This document shows, in pieces, positions 25,950 to 34,542 of a DNA stretch of 64,000 nt (positions within the stretch are counted from its first letter, which is position 1; each line of letters opens with the position of its first letter). Both the position numbers and the translations under genes were made by a program. The stretch covers positions 1 to 64,000 of the forward strand of contig NZ_NOIT01000008.1 of NCBI RefSeq assembly GCF_004136555.1. The letters run 5' to 3'. Source of the DNA: Kocuria carniphila. GTDB lineage: Bacteria; Actinomycetota; Actinomycetes; Actinomycetales; Micrococcaceae. The notes beneath the pieces are model-generated. The model ran no database searches. It worked only from the letters and a program-made list of their open reading frames with translations, and was not told the DNA's origin.

Positions 25950-27578
25950 TCAGTCCTCGCGCTGGTAGCGGATCTGAGCCCCCACCACGGTGGACTCGAC
26001 CACGGTGTCCTTGATCGCGCGATCGTCCTCCGCGAAGACGTCCCGGTCCACGACCACGAAGTCCGCGAGCATGCCCGGTGCCAGGCACCCCTTGAGGTTC
26101 TCCTCGTAGGAGGCGCGCGCCACGGCGTGGGTGTAGTAGTACACGGCCTCCGCACGGGGAAGGATTTCCTGTGGCTGCCAACCGTCCACGGCATCCCCGT
26201 CACGAGTCCGCGTGATGGCCGCGTGAATGCCCTGGAACGGATTGGGATCCTCCACGGGTGCATCCGAACCGAAGACGAGTTCCGCACCTGCCGCCCGCAG
26301 GCTGTTCCAGCCGTACGCGATCAGGTCGCGATCCTCCAGGAAATCGTTCATGGGGATGTCAGCCGTGCAGTGCATGGGCTGCATAGAGGCCGTGACACCC
26401 AGTTGACGGAATCGGGCGATGTCGCTGCGTTTGATGTACTGCGCGTGCTCGATGCGCTGGCGCAGGCCGAAGACCCGTGAAATGGCCTGATGAGTCTCGA
26501 ACGCGTCGAGCACCTCGGTCGCGGCCTGGTCACCGATGGCGTGAACCGCGGTGGCAATGCCGGCGCTCGCCGCCAGGTGGATCCAATGATCCAATTCGTC
26601 CCGAGTAGTCACGGCCATCCCATGGTCCTGGGTGCCCGGCCACGGATCCGACATGTGGCAAGTGTGGGAGCCCAGAGCGCCGTCCGCGAAGAGCTTGAGC
26701 GGACCCATTGAAATCCACTCATCGCCCGATGCGGTGCGAATACCGCGACTGATGAAATCGAGAATCTGTTCCTGCCGCAGCACCTTGTGCACGCGGATAT
26801 CCAGCTCACCGCGTTCCCGCAGTTTCTGATAGGCAAAGAGGCAGTCCGCGCCGTCGATGTCGTGGATGGAGGTGATACCGCGCTTGAGCAGTTCTCGCTG
26901 GCCCACGGGCAGGTAATCGTCGATGTTGCCGGAGACATCCGACTGCATCAGGCCATCGCGGATGGGGATGCCCGCCGCTTCCCGGATGATGCCGGTGAGC
27001 TCACCGTGCTCGTCCCGCTCGTAGGTGCCGCCGTCCGGGTCCTTGACGTTGCGGTCCAAACCCAGAGTCTCCAGCGCCTTGGAGTTGAGCCACAGCGTGT
27101 GCCAGTCCAGGGAACCCAGGGCCATGGGGATGTCCGGGCAGATGCTATCCAGGCTGTGCTTGTCCGGGAACACCGGAACGTCCCAGCCGTTGGCGTTCCA
27201 CTGTCCGCCGAAGATCCAGGTCTGGGACTCATCCTGCCGCGCCTTCTCCACGAACGGCTTCAGCAGGTCCAGGGCCTCCTGCAACGAGCCGCAGAAACGC
27301 ATATCGGGTTCCGTGATGGAGCGTGAGTAAATGGCCGAATGAATGTGTCCGTCACCCATGCCCGGCAACACGTACTTACCCTCGAGGCTCGTGCGCTCCG
27401 TACCCAACGGAGCCATGTCCTTGAGCCTCCGATAGTCGCCCACGGCCACGATGCGGTCGTCCGAGGTGAGGATGGCATCCGGGTGAGGCATGTCGTGGGA
27501 GTGCCAGGTGGCCTGCGGAGTCCACCCCGTGGCCGGGTTCATGGCGTGGACTTTGGCGTTATGGAACAGGCGAAACAT
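25950..27578 (-). CDS. Amidohydrolase, YtcJ-like (tandem copy 1)
   Basis: Metal-dependent hydrolase of the amidohydrolase superfamily, 542 residues. The metal motif GDGHIHSAIY follows the N-terminal beta-sandwich (about residue 75); further metal ligands are expected in AVHAIGDQA and IEHAQYI and the catalytic aspartate in FGSDAPVEDPNP. YtcJ-like proteins include N-substituted formamide deformylase, but most are uncharacterised. GAGGAG stands 9 nt before the ATG. The protein aligns without gaps to the next gene upstream, which is the same length and identical at the great majority of positions, so the two are a recent tandem duplication. Confidence 0.85.
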   Translation of the reverse strand: MFRLFHNAKVHAMNPATGWTPQATWHSHDMPHPDAILTSDDRIVAVGDYRRLKDMAPLGTERTSLEGKYVLPGMGDGHIHSAIYSRSITEPDMRFCGSLQEALDLLKPFVEKARQDESQTWIFGGQWNANGWDVPVFPDKHSLDSICPDIPMALGSLDWHTLWLNSKALETLGLDRNVKDPDGGTYERDEHGELTGIIREAAGIPIRDGLMQSDVSGNIDDYLPVGQRELLKRGITSIHDIDGADCLFAYQKLRERGELDIRVHKVLRQEQILDFISRGIRTASGDEWISMGPLKLFADGALGSHTCHMSDPWPGTQDHGMAVTTRDELDHWIHLAASAGIATAVHAIGDQAATEVLDAFETHQAISRVFGLRQRIEHAQYIKRSDIARFRQLGVTASMQPMHCTADIPMNDFLEDRDLIAYGWNSLRAAGAELVFGSDAPVEDPNPFQGIHAAITRTRDGDAVDGWQPQEILPRAEAVYYYTHAVARASYEENLKGCLAPGMLADFVVVDRDVFAEDDRAIKDTVVESTVVGAQIRYQRED

Positions 27579-27677
27579 CCGTGGGACTCCTCGATGCGAA
27601 CCGGTGCGGGGTGGACAAGGGCTGACCTCCGATCCTATCGAAGCAACCGGTGGACTGGCGCAGGCTCCTTGTCCCCT

Positions 27678-29306
27678 TTACCGTTCACGCTGATAACGGA
27701 TCTGCGCACCCACCACGGTGGCTTCGACCACGGTGTCCTTGACCGCTTGGGCGTCTTCCGCAAACACATCTCGGTCCACCGCGATGAAGTCCGCGAGCAT
27801 GCCCGGTGCCAGGCACCCCTTGAGGTTCTCCTCATAGGAGGCGCGGGCTACCGCGTGGGTGTAGTAATAAAGTGCCTCCGGTAGACCGATGCTCTCCTCC
27901 GGTTGCCAGCGATTGGCGGGCTTCCCCGGTTCCGAACGACATACAGCGGCGTGAATCCCGAAGAACGGGTTGGGGTCCACCACCGGCCCGTCCGAGCCGA
28001 AAGCCATGGGGGTTCCCGCAGCACGCAGACTGTTCCACCCGTAGGCCACCATATCCCGGCCCTCCACAAAGTCGTTCATGGGGATCTCCTCGGGGCAGTG
28101 CAGGGGCTGCATGGAAGCGGTCACCCCTAATCGCTGGAACCTCAGGATGTCATCGCGTTTGATGTACTGAGCGTGCTCCACGCGCTGGCGCAGCCCGAAG
28201 ACCTTGGCGATCGTTCGGTTGGCCTCGAACGAGTCCAAGACATCGGTGACGGCCTGGTCACCCACGGCGTGCACGGCGCTGGCAATGCCCGCCGCTGCCG
28301 CCTTATGGGTCCAATGGTCCAGCTCCTCACGGGAGATCACGGCCACCCCGTGGTCGTGGGTGCCGGGCCACGGCTCCGACATGTGTGCGGTGTGGGAACC
28401 CAGGGCGCCGTCCGTGAAGAGTTTGAGCGGGCCAATGGAAATCCACTCGTCGCCGGATCCCGTGCGAATGCCGCGGCTGATGAAGTCCAGGATCTGTTCC
28501 TGCCGGAGCACCTTGTGGATTCGGATGTCCAGCTCACCGCGCTCGCGGATCTTCTGGTACGCGTACAGACAGTCTGCCCCGTCGATGTCGTGGATCGAAG
28601 TGATGCCGCGCTTGAGCAGTTCACGCTGCCCGTGCGGGAGCATGTCGTCGATATGGCCCGAGACGTCCGACTGCATGAGACCGTCGCGTACCGGGATGGC
28701 TGCGGCCTCGCGCAGAATACCGGTCAGTTCACCGTGCTCGTCACGAACGTACGTTCCGCCGTTTGGGTTAGGCACGTCGCGGTCCAGGCCGAGTTCTTCG
28801 AGAGCCTTGGAATTGAGCCACAGGGTGTGCCAGTCCATGGACCCCAGCGCCACGGGGATGTCCGGGCTGACAGAATCCAGCGCCTTGCGATCCGGCACCA
28901 CGGGCTTGTCCCAAATATTGACGTTCCACTGCCCACCGAAGATCCACGTGATGCTCTCATCCTCGCGAGCTTTCGCCACGTACGGCTTCAGCACGTCCAA
29001 GGCCTCTTCCAAGGACCGGCAATTGCGCATGTCCGGCTCGAACAGGGAGCGTGCGTAGATGGCGGAGTGAATGTGCGCATCGCCCAGCCCGGGCAGCACC
29101 GAACGGTTTTCCATGTCGGTGTGCTCGGTGCCCAGCGGGGCCAGATCCTTGAGTTCCTGATAATCACCCACCGCCACGATGCGGTCATGGGAGGTCAAAA
29201 TGGCGTCCGGGTGGGGAGTGTCCGAGGCGTGCCAGGCGTTTTGCGGAGTCCAGCCGGCGGCCGGATTCATGGAGTGGATCTTTGCATTGTGGAACAGTCC
29301 GAACAT
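27678..29306 (-). CDS. Amidohydrolase, YtcJ-like (tandem copy 2)
   Basis: Same family and exactly the same length (542 residues) as the gene downstream. It keeps GDAHIHSAIY, AVHAVGDQA, VEHAQYI and FGSDGPVVDPNP, so it should be catalytically competent. Differences cluster in surface loops and in the segment after the catalytic aspartate (residues about 455-480), where substrate specificity could differ. The 99-base gap to copy 1 has no terminator, so the two are probably co-transcribed. Substrate unknown. Confidence 0.85.
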   Translation of the reverse strand: MFGLFHNAKIHSMNPAAGWTPQNAWHASDTPHPDAILTSHDRIVAVGDYQELKDLAPLGTEHTDMENRSVLPGLGDAHIHSAIYARSLFEPDMRNCRSLEEALDVLKPYVAKAREDESITWIFGGQWNVNIWDKPVVPDRKALDSVSPDIPVALGSMDWHTLWLNSKALEELGLDRDVPNPNGGTYVRDEHGELTGILREAAAIPVRDGLMQSDVSGHIDDMLPHGQRELLKRGITSIHDIDGADCLYAYQKIRERGELDIRIHKVLRQEQILDFISRGIRTGSGDEWISIGPLKLFTDGALGSHTAHMSEPWPGTHDHGVAVISREELDHWTHKAAAAGIASAVHAVGDQAVTDVLDSFEANRTIAKVFGLRQRVEHAQYIKRDDILRFQRLGVTASMQPLHCPEEIPMNDFVEGRDMVAYGWNSLRAAGTPMAFGSDGPVVDPNPFFGIHAAVCRSEPGKPANRWQPEESIGLPEALYYYTHAVARASYEENLKGCLAPGMLADFIAVDRDVFAEDAQAVKDTVVEATVVGAQIRYQRER

Positions 29307-29405
29307 TGTTGAACGCCTGCGGTTGCAATACCCGTGCCTCGCCTGGCCTAGGGGTTCTTGTGGACATTACAGAAGTCAGTGACCTGGGGATTTGCTAACA
29401 GAAAT

Positions 29406-29447
29406 ACGACGACGCCGCGCCCCGTTTCCGGGGTGCGGCGCCGTCGT
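29406..29447 (-). terminator. Terminator after the aminotransferase gene
   Basis: ACGACGACGCCGCGCCCCG / CGGGGTGCGGCGCCGTCGT, 19-bp arms with two wobble pairs and a 4-nt loop, 22 bases past the aminotransferase stop. Confidence 0.85.
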
Positions 29448-29469
29448 CATGAGCGCTACGCGAGGGAAA

Positions 29470-30681
29470 TCAGCCGCTGATGGCTTCCTTCAGTGCGGTG
29501 GCGAAGATCTCTGCACCCTTGCGGATGTCCTCCTCGGTGGGGTGGCAGAACGAGACGCGGGCCTCGTGCGTGCCACGGCCGTCCGTGTAGAACGCGGTGC
29601 CCGGTACGAACACCACACCGCGGTCGATGCAGGTCATGCACAGCTCGTAGGAGTCCACGGACTCGGGCAGGGTGATCCACGAGTAGAAACCGCCCTCGGG
29701 GCGGGTCCAGGTCACGCCCTCGGGCATGAACTCGTCGAAGACGTCCATCAGTGCCTGGGCGCGCTTACCGTACAGCTCGCGGTACTGGTTCAGCACAGCC
29801 TGCCAGTCGGTCTTCTCCAGGTACTCGGCGACCAATTCCTGGCCGAACACGGAGGGGTTCAGCACGGCGGCCTCTGCCTGCAGGCCAAGGATCTTGGACA
29901 GCGAGCTGGGCGCCAGCGTCCAACCCACGCGCAAACCGGGGGCAAACATCTTGGAGAAGGATCCCAGGTAAACCACGTTGTCGTCGTCGGCGCGCATGGC
30001 GCGGCCCACCTGGCCCTCGAAGCCCAGCAGACCGTAGGGGTTGTCCTCGGCGATCAGGATGTGGTTGGCGTCGCAGATCTCGCGCACGCGGTCACGGCGC
30101 TCCTGCGGCATCATGGTGCCGCCCGGGTTCTGGAAGCTCGGGATCGTGTACAGGAACTTGATGCGGCGACCCTGCGCCTTGAGCTCCTCCACGGTCTTCT
30201 CGAGTTCCTCGGGAATCAGGCCCTCGTGGTCAGCGCCAACGTGCACCACGTTGGCCTGGGCGCCGGTGAACACGGCCATGGCACCCGAATAGGACGGTGC
30301 TTCCGCCAGGATCACGTCTTCCGGATCGATCAGCACGCGGGTCAGGATGTCCAGACCGCACTGCGAACCGGTGGTGACAATGATGTCCTCTGGCTTGGCG
30401 TTCTCGATGCCCTCGAGCTTCATGAGTTCGATGATCTGGGCCTTGAGGTGATCCGTGCCGGTGGAAGCGCCGTACTGCATGACCTCCATGCCGCGGTTGC
30501 GCATCAGGTCCTCAGTGATGTCCGCCAGCGAATCCATGGGCAGGGAGCTGAGCTCCGGCATACCCGACGCGAAGGAAATCATGCCCGGCTTGGCGGACAT
30601 TGCGAAAACCTTACGGACCTCGGAGGGCTTGGCGTTCCGTACTCCGGCGGCGCAGTCCTCAATAGTAAATTCTTGGCTCAT
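29470..30681 (-). CDS. PLP-dependent aminotransferase, class I (2-aminoadipate / aromatic type)
   Basis: Transfers an amino group from an amino acid to a 2-oxoacid; 403 residues, fold type I. Features: MISFASGMPELSSLP at the N-terminus, YGASTGTDHLK, the cofactor segment TIPSFQNPGGTMMP, Asp-Asn-Pro-Tyr (AEDNPYG) and the Schiff-base lysine in SFSKMFAPGLRVGW. This pattern is that of the LysN/KAT-II/MocR-like subgroup, which acts on 2-aminoadipate, aromatic or branched amino acids. AGGAGG precedes the ATG. Separated from the ThDP enzyme gene upstream by a terminator, so it has its own promoter, yet it is in the same block. Substrate not certain. Confidence 0.88.
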   Translation of the reverse strand: MSQEFTIEDCAAGVRNAKPSEVRKVFAMSAKPGMISFASGMPELSSLPMDSLADITEDLMRNRGMEVMQYGASTGTDHLKAQIIELMKLEGIENAKPEDIIVTTGSQCGLDILTRVLIDPEDVILAEAPSYSGAMAVFTGAQANVVHVGADHEGLIPEELEKTVEELKAQGRRIKFLYTIPSFQNPGGTMMPQERRDRVREICDANHILIAEDNPYGLLGFEGQVGRAMRADDDNVVYLGSFSKMFAPGLRVGWTLAPSSLSKILGLQAEAAVLNPSVFGQELVAEYLEKTDWQAVLNQYRELYGKRAQALMDVFDEFMPEGVTWTRPEGGFYSWITLPESVDSYELCMTCIDRGVVFVPGTAFYTDGRGTHEARVSFCHPTEEDIRKGAEIFATALKEAISG

Positions 30682-30731
30682 GCCAATACCTCCTTGAAAT
30701 AATTCGATGCTCGGCTAGTGCCGACTGAAAA

Positions 30732-30768
30732 CGGTGTGTGGCGGCGGAAATTCCGCCACCACACACCG
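30732..30768 (-). terminator. Terminator of the ThDP-enzyme gene
   Basis: CGGTGTGTGGCGGCGGAA and its near-complement (18-bp arms; the single mismatch is a G-U pair on the minus-strand transcript), followed on the minus strand by TTTTC. Confidence 0.85.
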
Positions 30769-30780
30769 AGCGGGCTGTTA

Positions 30781-32427
30781 TTACATGCCCGGCATGACCT
30801 TGGAGCGGTCGACCACCACGTGCACCACGGCGGGGATGCGATCCTCCTGCGTGGCCTTCATGGCCTCGGAGATGACGCGCTCAATGTCGTCGTTGTTGTC
30901 CAAGCGGGCTCCGTACCCGCCGTACCCCTCGCCCAGCACGCCGAAGTCCGGGTTCGCCAGCTGCGTTCCGGAGATGCGGCCCGGGTAGTGGGCTTCCTGG
31001 TGGGAACGGATGGTGCCGAACTGGGAGTTGTCCATGACCAGGATCAGCGGGTGCGCCCCGAACTGCTTTGCCGTGGCCAGTTCCTGGCTGTTCATGAGGA
31101 ACTCACCGTCGCCGGCGATCGAGAAGACAAAGCGATCCTTGTCCTCCAACGACAGCGCTACGGCGGCGGGAACCGAATAGCCCATGGTGCCGTTACGCAC
31201 CGAGAACTGGGACGGGTAGAAGGAGTTCGGGAAGTAGCGGTGACCCCACGCGGTGTGGTTACCGGAACCGAACGTGATCTGGGTGTCCTCCGGCATGTGC
31301 TTGAGGACCTCTTCCATGACCAGGGTCATGTCAGCGGTGCCCTCCGCGTTGGTGCCGGTGTTGTCCGGGATCTGCGAGACCTTGCGGTGCGCTTCCACGG
31401 CGGGTTCGCGCCACGACGTCCAGTCCGGGTGCTCGCCCAGGTCCAGATCTGCCACGGCCTGACCGAAGGCCACCGGGGAAGCCAGGATCTGACGAGTCAC
31501 CGCGCCCGAGTGCTGGCGCAAGGAAGCGTCGATGTTGACGATCCAGTTGACGTCATCGGGGTTCTGGCGAACGGTGAAGCTCTCCGTCGGAACGTCGGAG
31601 AGGGTGCCGCCCACGAGGAGCAGCAGATCGGCGTCCTTGAGGACAGCCAAGGACTCCTCGGTGCGACCATAACCCACCTCGCCCGCGTTGACGGAAGAGT
31701 TGCCGGGGATACGGTCAGCGGCGCGCCAATCGGTAATGACCGGAATGCCGTTCTTCTCGGCGAATGCGGTGACCTGCTTGGAGGCCTCCGCGGTCCAGCG
31801 GGGACCGCCGAGCAGCATTGCCGGACGCTCGGCCTTGGCGAAGGCCGCCTTGAGGTCGTTGATCTCCTCGTTGCTCACGGAACCCTCGGTCACGGGGATG
31901 CGCGGCACCACGGGGCGGTCCACCATTTCGGTGATGACGTCCTCGGGGAGACCGACCACCACGGGACCGGGGCGGCCGGAAGTAGCGGCAAAGAATGCCT
32001 CGGCCACGACCTCGGACGCGCGCTCGGCCTCGTCGAGGACGAACACGCGCTTGGTCTGGGTGCCGAACCACGCGTACGGGTCGAACTCCTGGAAGGCTTC
32101 CTTCATGCGGTGCTCGAACGGGATCAGGCCCACGAATAGCACCAGGGGAGTGGAGTCCTGCCATGCGAGGTGGACACCAACGAATGCGTTGGCTGCACCG
32201 GGACCGCGGGTCACCATGGCGACACCGGGCTCACCGGTGGCCTTGCCCACTGCCTCCGCCATGTACAGGGCGCCGCCCTCCTGGCGGCACACCACGTTCT
32301 CGATACCCGAGTTGTAGAGGCCATCGAGTACGTCCAGGTAGCTCTCACCGGGCACGGAGAACACGCGTTCCACGCCGTGGCGCTTGAGCGACTCGACAAT
32401 GAGATGGCCGGCTGACTGTTTGGTCAT
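30781..32427 (-). CDS. Thiamine-diphosphate-dependent enzyme (acetolactate synthase / 2-oxoacid decarboxylase-like)
   Basis: 548 residues with the three-domain layout of the pyruvate-oxidase/acetolactate-synthase family. The activating glutamate is Glu50 (VVCRQEGGALYMAEA); the metal-ThDP motif is GDGEFLMNSQELATAKQFG...MDNSQFGT near residues 435-470. No regulatory subunit (ilvN) lies nearby and the gene sits among amine and amide catabolic genes, so a decarboxylase or lyase acting on a 2-oxoacid is more likely than biosynthetic acetolactate synthase. The ATG at 32427 is chosen because AGGAGG stands 5 nt upstream. It shares direction with the amidohydrolase upstream (95-base gap). Confidence 0.82.
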   Translation of the reverse strand: MTKQSAGHLIVESLKRHGVERVFSVPGESYLDVLDGLYNSGIENVVCRQEGGALYMAEAVGKATGEPGVAMVTRGPGAANAFVGVHLAWQDSTPLVLFVGLIPFEHRMKEAFQEFDPYAWFGTQTKRVFVLDEAERASEVVAEAFFAATSGRPGPVVVGLPEDVITEMVDRPVVPRIPVTEGSVSNEEINDLKAAFAKAERPAMLLGGPRWTAEASKQVTAFAEKNGIPVITDWRAADRIPGNSSVNAGEVGYGRTEESLAVLKDADLLLLVGGTLSDVPTESFTVRQNPDDVNWIVNIDASLRQHSGAVTRQILASPVAFGQAVADLDLGEHPDWTSWREPAVEAHRKVSQIPDNTGTNAEGTADMTLVMEEVLKHMPEDTQITFGSGNHTAWGHRYFPNSFYPSQFSVRNGTMGYSVPAAVALSLEDKDRFVFSIAGDGEFLMNSQELATAKQFGAHPLILVMDNSQFGTIRSHQEAHYPGRISGTQLANPDFGVLGEGYGGYGARLDNNDDIERVISEAMKATQEDRIPAVVHVVVDRSKVMPGM

Positions 32428-32522
32428 TAGTACCTCCTGGTTAGGCACCGGACTCGCCGGGAGCCGGAAGAATGGTCGTTAACTTCAATAAATGGTGACG
32501 CGCTGAATGATTTGTCGGGTGG

Positions 32523-34199
32523 TTACAGGTTTCCGTGCATAATTTCCCCACCCACAATCGTGGCCGTGACCTGCACGTCCTTGATGGTCTGCGGGTCGAT
32601 GTCATAAATGTCATCGGAGAGCACCACGAAGTCCGCAAGTTTGCCCGCGCTCAAGGTGCCCTTGAAGTCGTCCTGGTGGGACGCGTACGCGCTGCCCACG
32701 GTGTAGGCGTTCACGGCCTGGTCCACGGTGATGCATTCTTCCGGAACGAACTGGGCGCCGGATGCCGTGCGGCGGTTGACCATGTCGTGAATGTTGTACA
32801 GCGGCGGGTACTCCACCACGGGTGCGTCCGTGGAGGCGGGGGCCACCATGCCCGCGTCGATGAGGGACTTCATGCGGTAGCACAGGCGGGTGCGCTTCTC
32901 GCCCAGCGCCTTGGCCATACCGTCGCCGAGCTCGTTCACGAACCGCCCCTGGGGCACGGGAACCACTCCGAGAGCCGCCGAACGGGCCACTTGCTCGTCG
33001 CTGGCGACACCGAAGTGCTCGATACGGTGGCGGGCGTCCTCGCGGGGGAATTCTTGCTGTGCCTTCTCGATGATGTCCAGCACCACGTCCACGGCGCCGT
33101 CGCCGATGGCGTGCACGGCAAGCTGCCAGCCGTTCTTGTGCGCCGCGATCAGGCGGCGTTCCAACCATTCCTGTGGGAACTGCAGGAAGCCGACGTTCTC
33201 CACGCCCTCTTCTGCATCAGCGGCGTAGCCCTCGGTCATGAACGCGGAACGGCCGATCAGAGAGCCGTCCGACAGTACCTTGACGGCGCCGATCTGGAAC
33301 CAGTCGTCACCCATGCCGGAGCGGATTCCCAAGTCCAGACCGAAGGGCTGATCCTCATCCGGGAACTCATTGGCAACGTCCTTGCCGCTGGGATCGATGG
33401 GGTGCAGCGTGGTCAGATAAGGCATCACGGTGGCGCGCAAGCGCAGCCGACCCTGGTCCTTGGTCAGCTGGTAGGCGGCGATATCCGTGAAGGACTGACC
33501 GATGTTCGCGGGAGAGCCCAAACCCGGTTCGGTGATGGACGTGATGCCGGCGGCCAGAGCGGCGTCGCAGGCGGCTGCAATCTGATCGGCAACGTCCTCG
33601 GTGGTCTTGGCGGGCAGTACTTCCTGGACCAGGCCGCGGGCCGTCTCCGAGAGCAGGCCCTGCGCGGCGCCGTCCTCGTCGAGCGGGACCTCGCCACCCT
33701 CCGGAACCTCGAAGCCCTTGCGGCCGGGGTAACCGGCGATTTCGAAGGCCTTGCTGTTGACCACGGCCATGTGACGCGAGTTGTGCCACAGCCACACGGG
33801 ATTGTCCGGGGCGACCTCGTCCAGGGCTACCGCGGTGGGATGCGCGCCGTCCAGATAATTCTGGTCGTAGCCCTGACCCAGGATCCATTCGCCGGGCTCG
33901 GCGTCTGCGGCGGCATCGCGCACGGCGCCGATCAGGTCGTCCATGGTGGAAATGGCGGACGGGCGCAGGTCCAGCTGAACCAGCGACTCGCCCAAGAAGC
34001 TCAGGTGGCAGTGAGCGTCGTTGAACCCGGGGACCACGGCGGCACCCTTGAGATCCACCACGCGCTCGAAGAGATCGGTGGGCAGCTCGCCGTCCAGGCT
34101 CACGACCTTCCCCTGGTGAACACCCAAACTGTGAGCCGTGGGGTGCTCAGGATCCTGGGTGTGAATGGTGCCGTTGGTGAAGATCACGTCGAGAGTCAT
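32523..34199 (-). CDS. Amidohydrolase, YtcJ-like (third, divergent copy)
   Basis: 558-residue member of the same superfamily as the two tandem genes, but much more diverged. The metal motif appears as GFNDAHCHLSFLG (about residue 65), with AVHAIGDGA, IEHFGVA and ASTDAPVVEYPP later. The N-terminus (MTLDVIFTNGTIHTQDPEHP) is the usual family start. It heads a transcript towards the ThDP-enzyme gene. A TGGTGGA/TCCACCA palindrome lies 35 bases upstream of the start. Confidence 0.85.
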   Translation of the reverse strand: MTLDVIFTNGTIHTQDPEHPTAHSLGVHQGKVVSLDGELPTDLFERVVDLKGAAVVPGFNDAHCHLSFLGESLVQLDLRPSAISTMDDLIGAVRDAAADAEPGEWILGQGYDQNYLDGAHPTAVALDEVAPDNPVWLWHNSRHMAVVNSKAFEIAGYPGRKGFEVPEGGEVPLDEDGAAQGLLSETARGLVQEVLPAKTTEDVADQIAAACDAALAAGITSITEPGLGSPANIGQSFTDIAAYQLTKDQGRLRLRATVMPYLTTLHPIDPSGKDVANEFPDEDQPFGLDLGIRSGMGDDWFQIGAVKVLSDGSLIGRSAFMTEGYAADAEEGVENVGFLQFPQEWLERRLIAAHKNGWQLAVHAIGDGAVDVVLDIIEKAQQEFPREDARHRIEHFGVASDEQVARSAALGVVPVPQGRFVNELGDGMAKALGEKRTRLCYRMKSLIDAGMVAPASTDAPVVEYPPLYNIHDMVNRRTASGAQFVPEECITVDQAVNAYTVGSAYASHQDDFKGTLSAGKLADFVVLSDDIYDIDPQTIKDVQVTATIVGGEIMHGNL

Positions 34200-34233
34200 G
34201 AAGTCTCTTACCGTCCTTTACTCGTGCGATCGA

Positions 34234-34248
34234 TGGTGGAATCCACCA
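34234..34248. promoter_or_regulatory. Palindromic operator candidate
   Basis: TGGTGGA and TCCACCA form a perfect 7-bp inverted repeat around one base, 35 bases upstream of the third amidohydrolase. The TGGT...ACCA ends resemble sites of GntR-type repressors; no such regulator lies in the window. Confidence 0.4.
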
Positions 34249-34542
34249 GAAGCGGCATAGTGACTAACCGTCTCACACCGGCCGATTGGTGGTCAGCGTG
34301 GACCGTTACATCGCCTCTCGTCAACAGCCACGTGTCACTTGTCTGCCATTTATTGCTCTTCGCGGGCGCAATATGACGCATTTCGACTCACTCGGGCAAA
34401 TGAACCGAAATGTTCGTTGCACGCCGATTTCAGAACTACCCTCAGTGAGCAACTACCGGCGGTGCGTGGTGGGGGTCCGTCTCGTGAGCATTACTGATTG
34501 ACGCATCAGGTGGGTGGTTCACCCCACGAACAGGAGAATGTC
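34249..34542. other. Divergent intergenic region
   Basis: No gene is supported between the third amidohydrolase and the permease start. The sequence is AT-richer than the coding regions around it (for example 34340-34400), consistent with two outward promoters. No terminator-like repeat was found. Confidence 0.35.

Noticed and set aside
30781-32427. Biosynthetic acetolactate synthase (ilvB)
   Set aside because: No ilvN or ilvC adjacent and the neighbours are catabolic; kept as a general ThDP enzyme.
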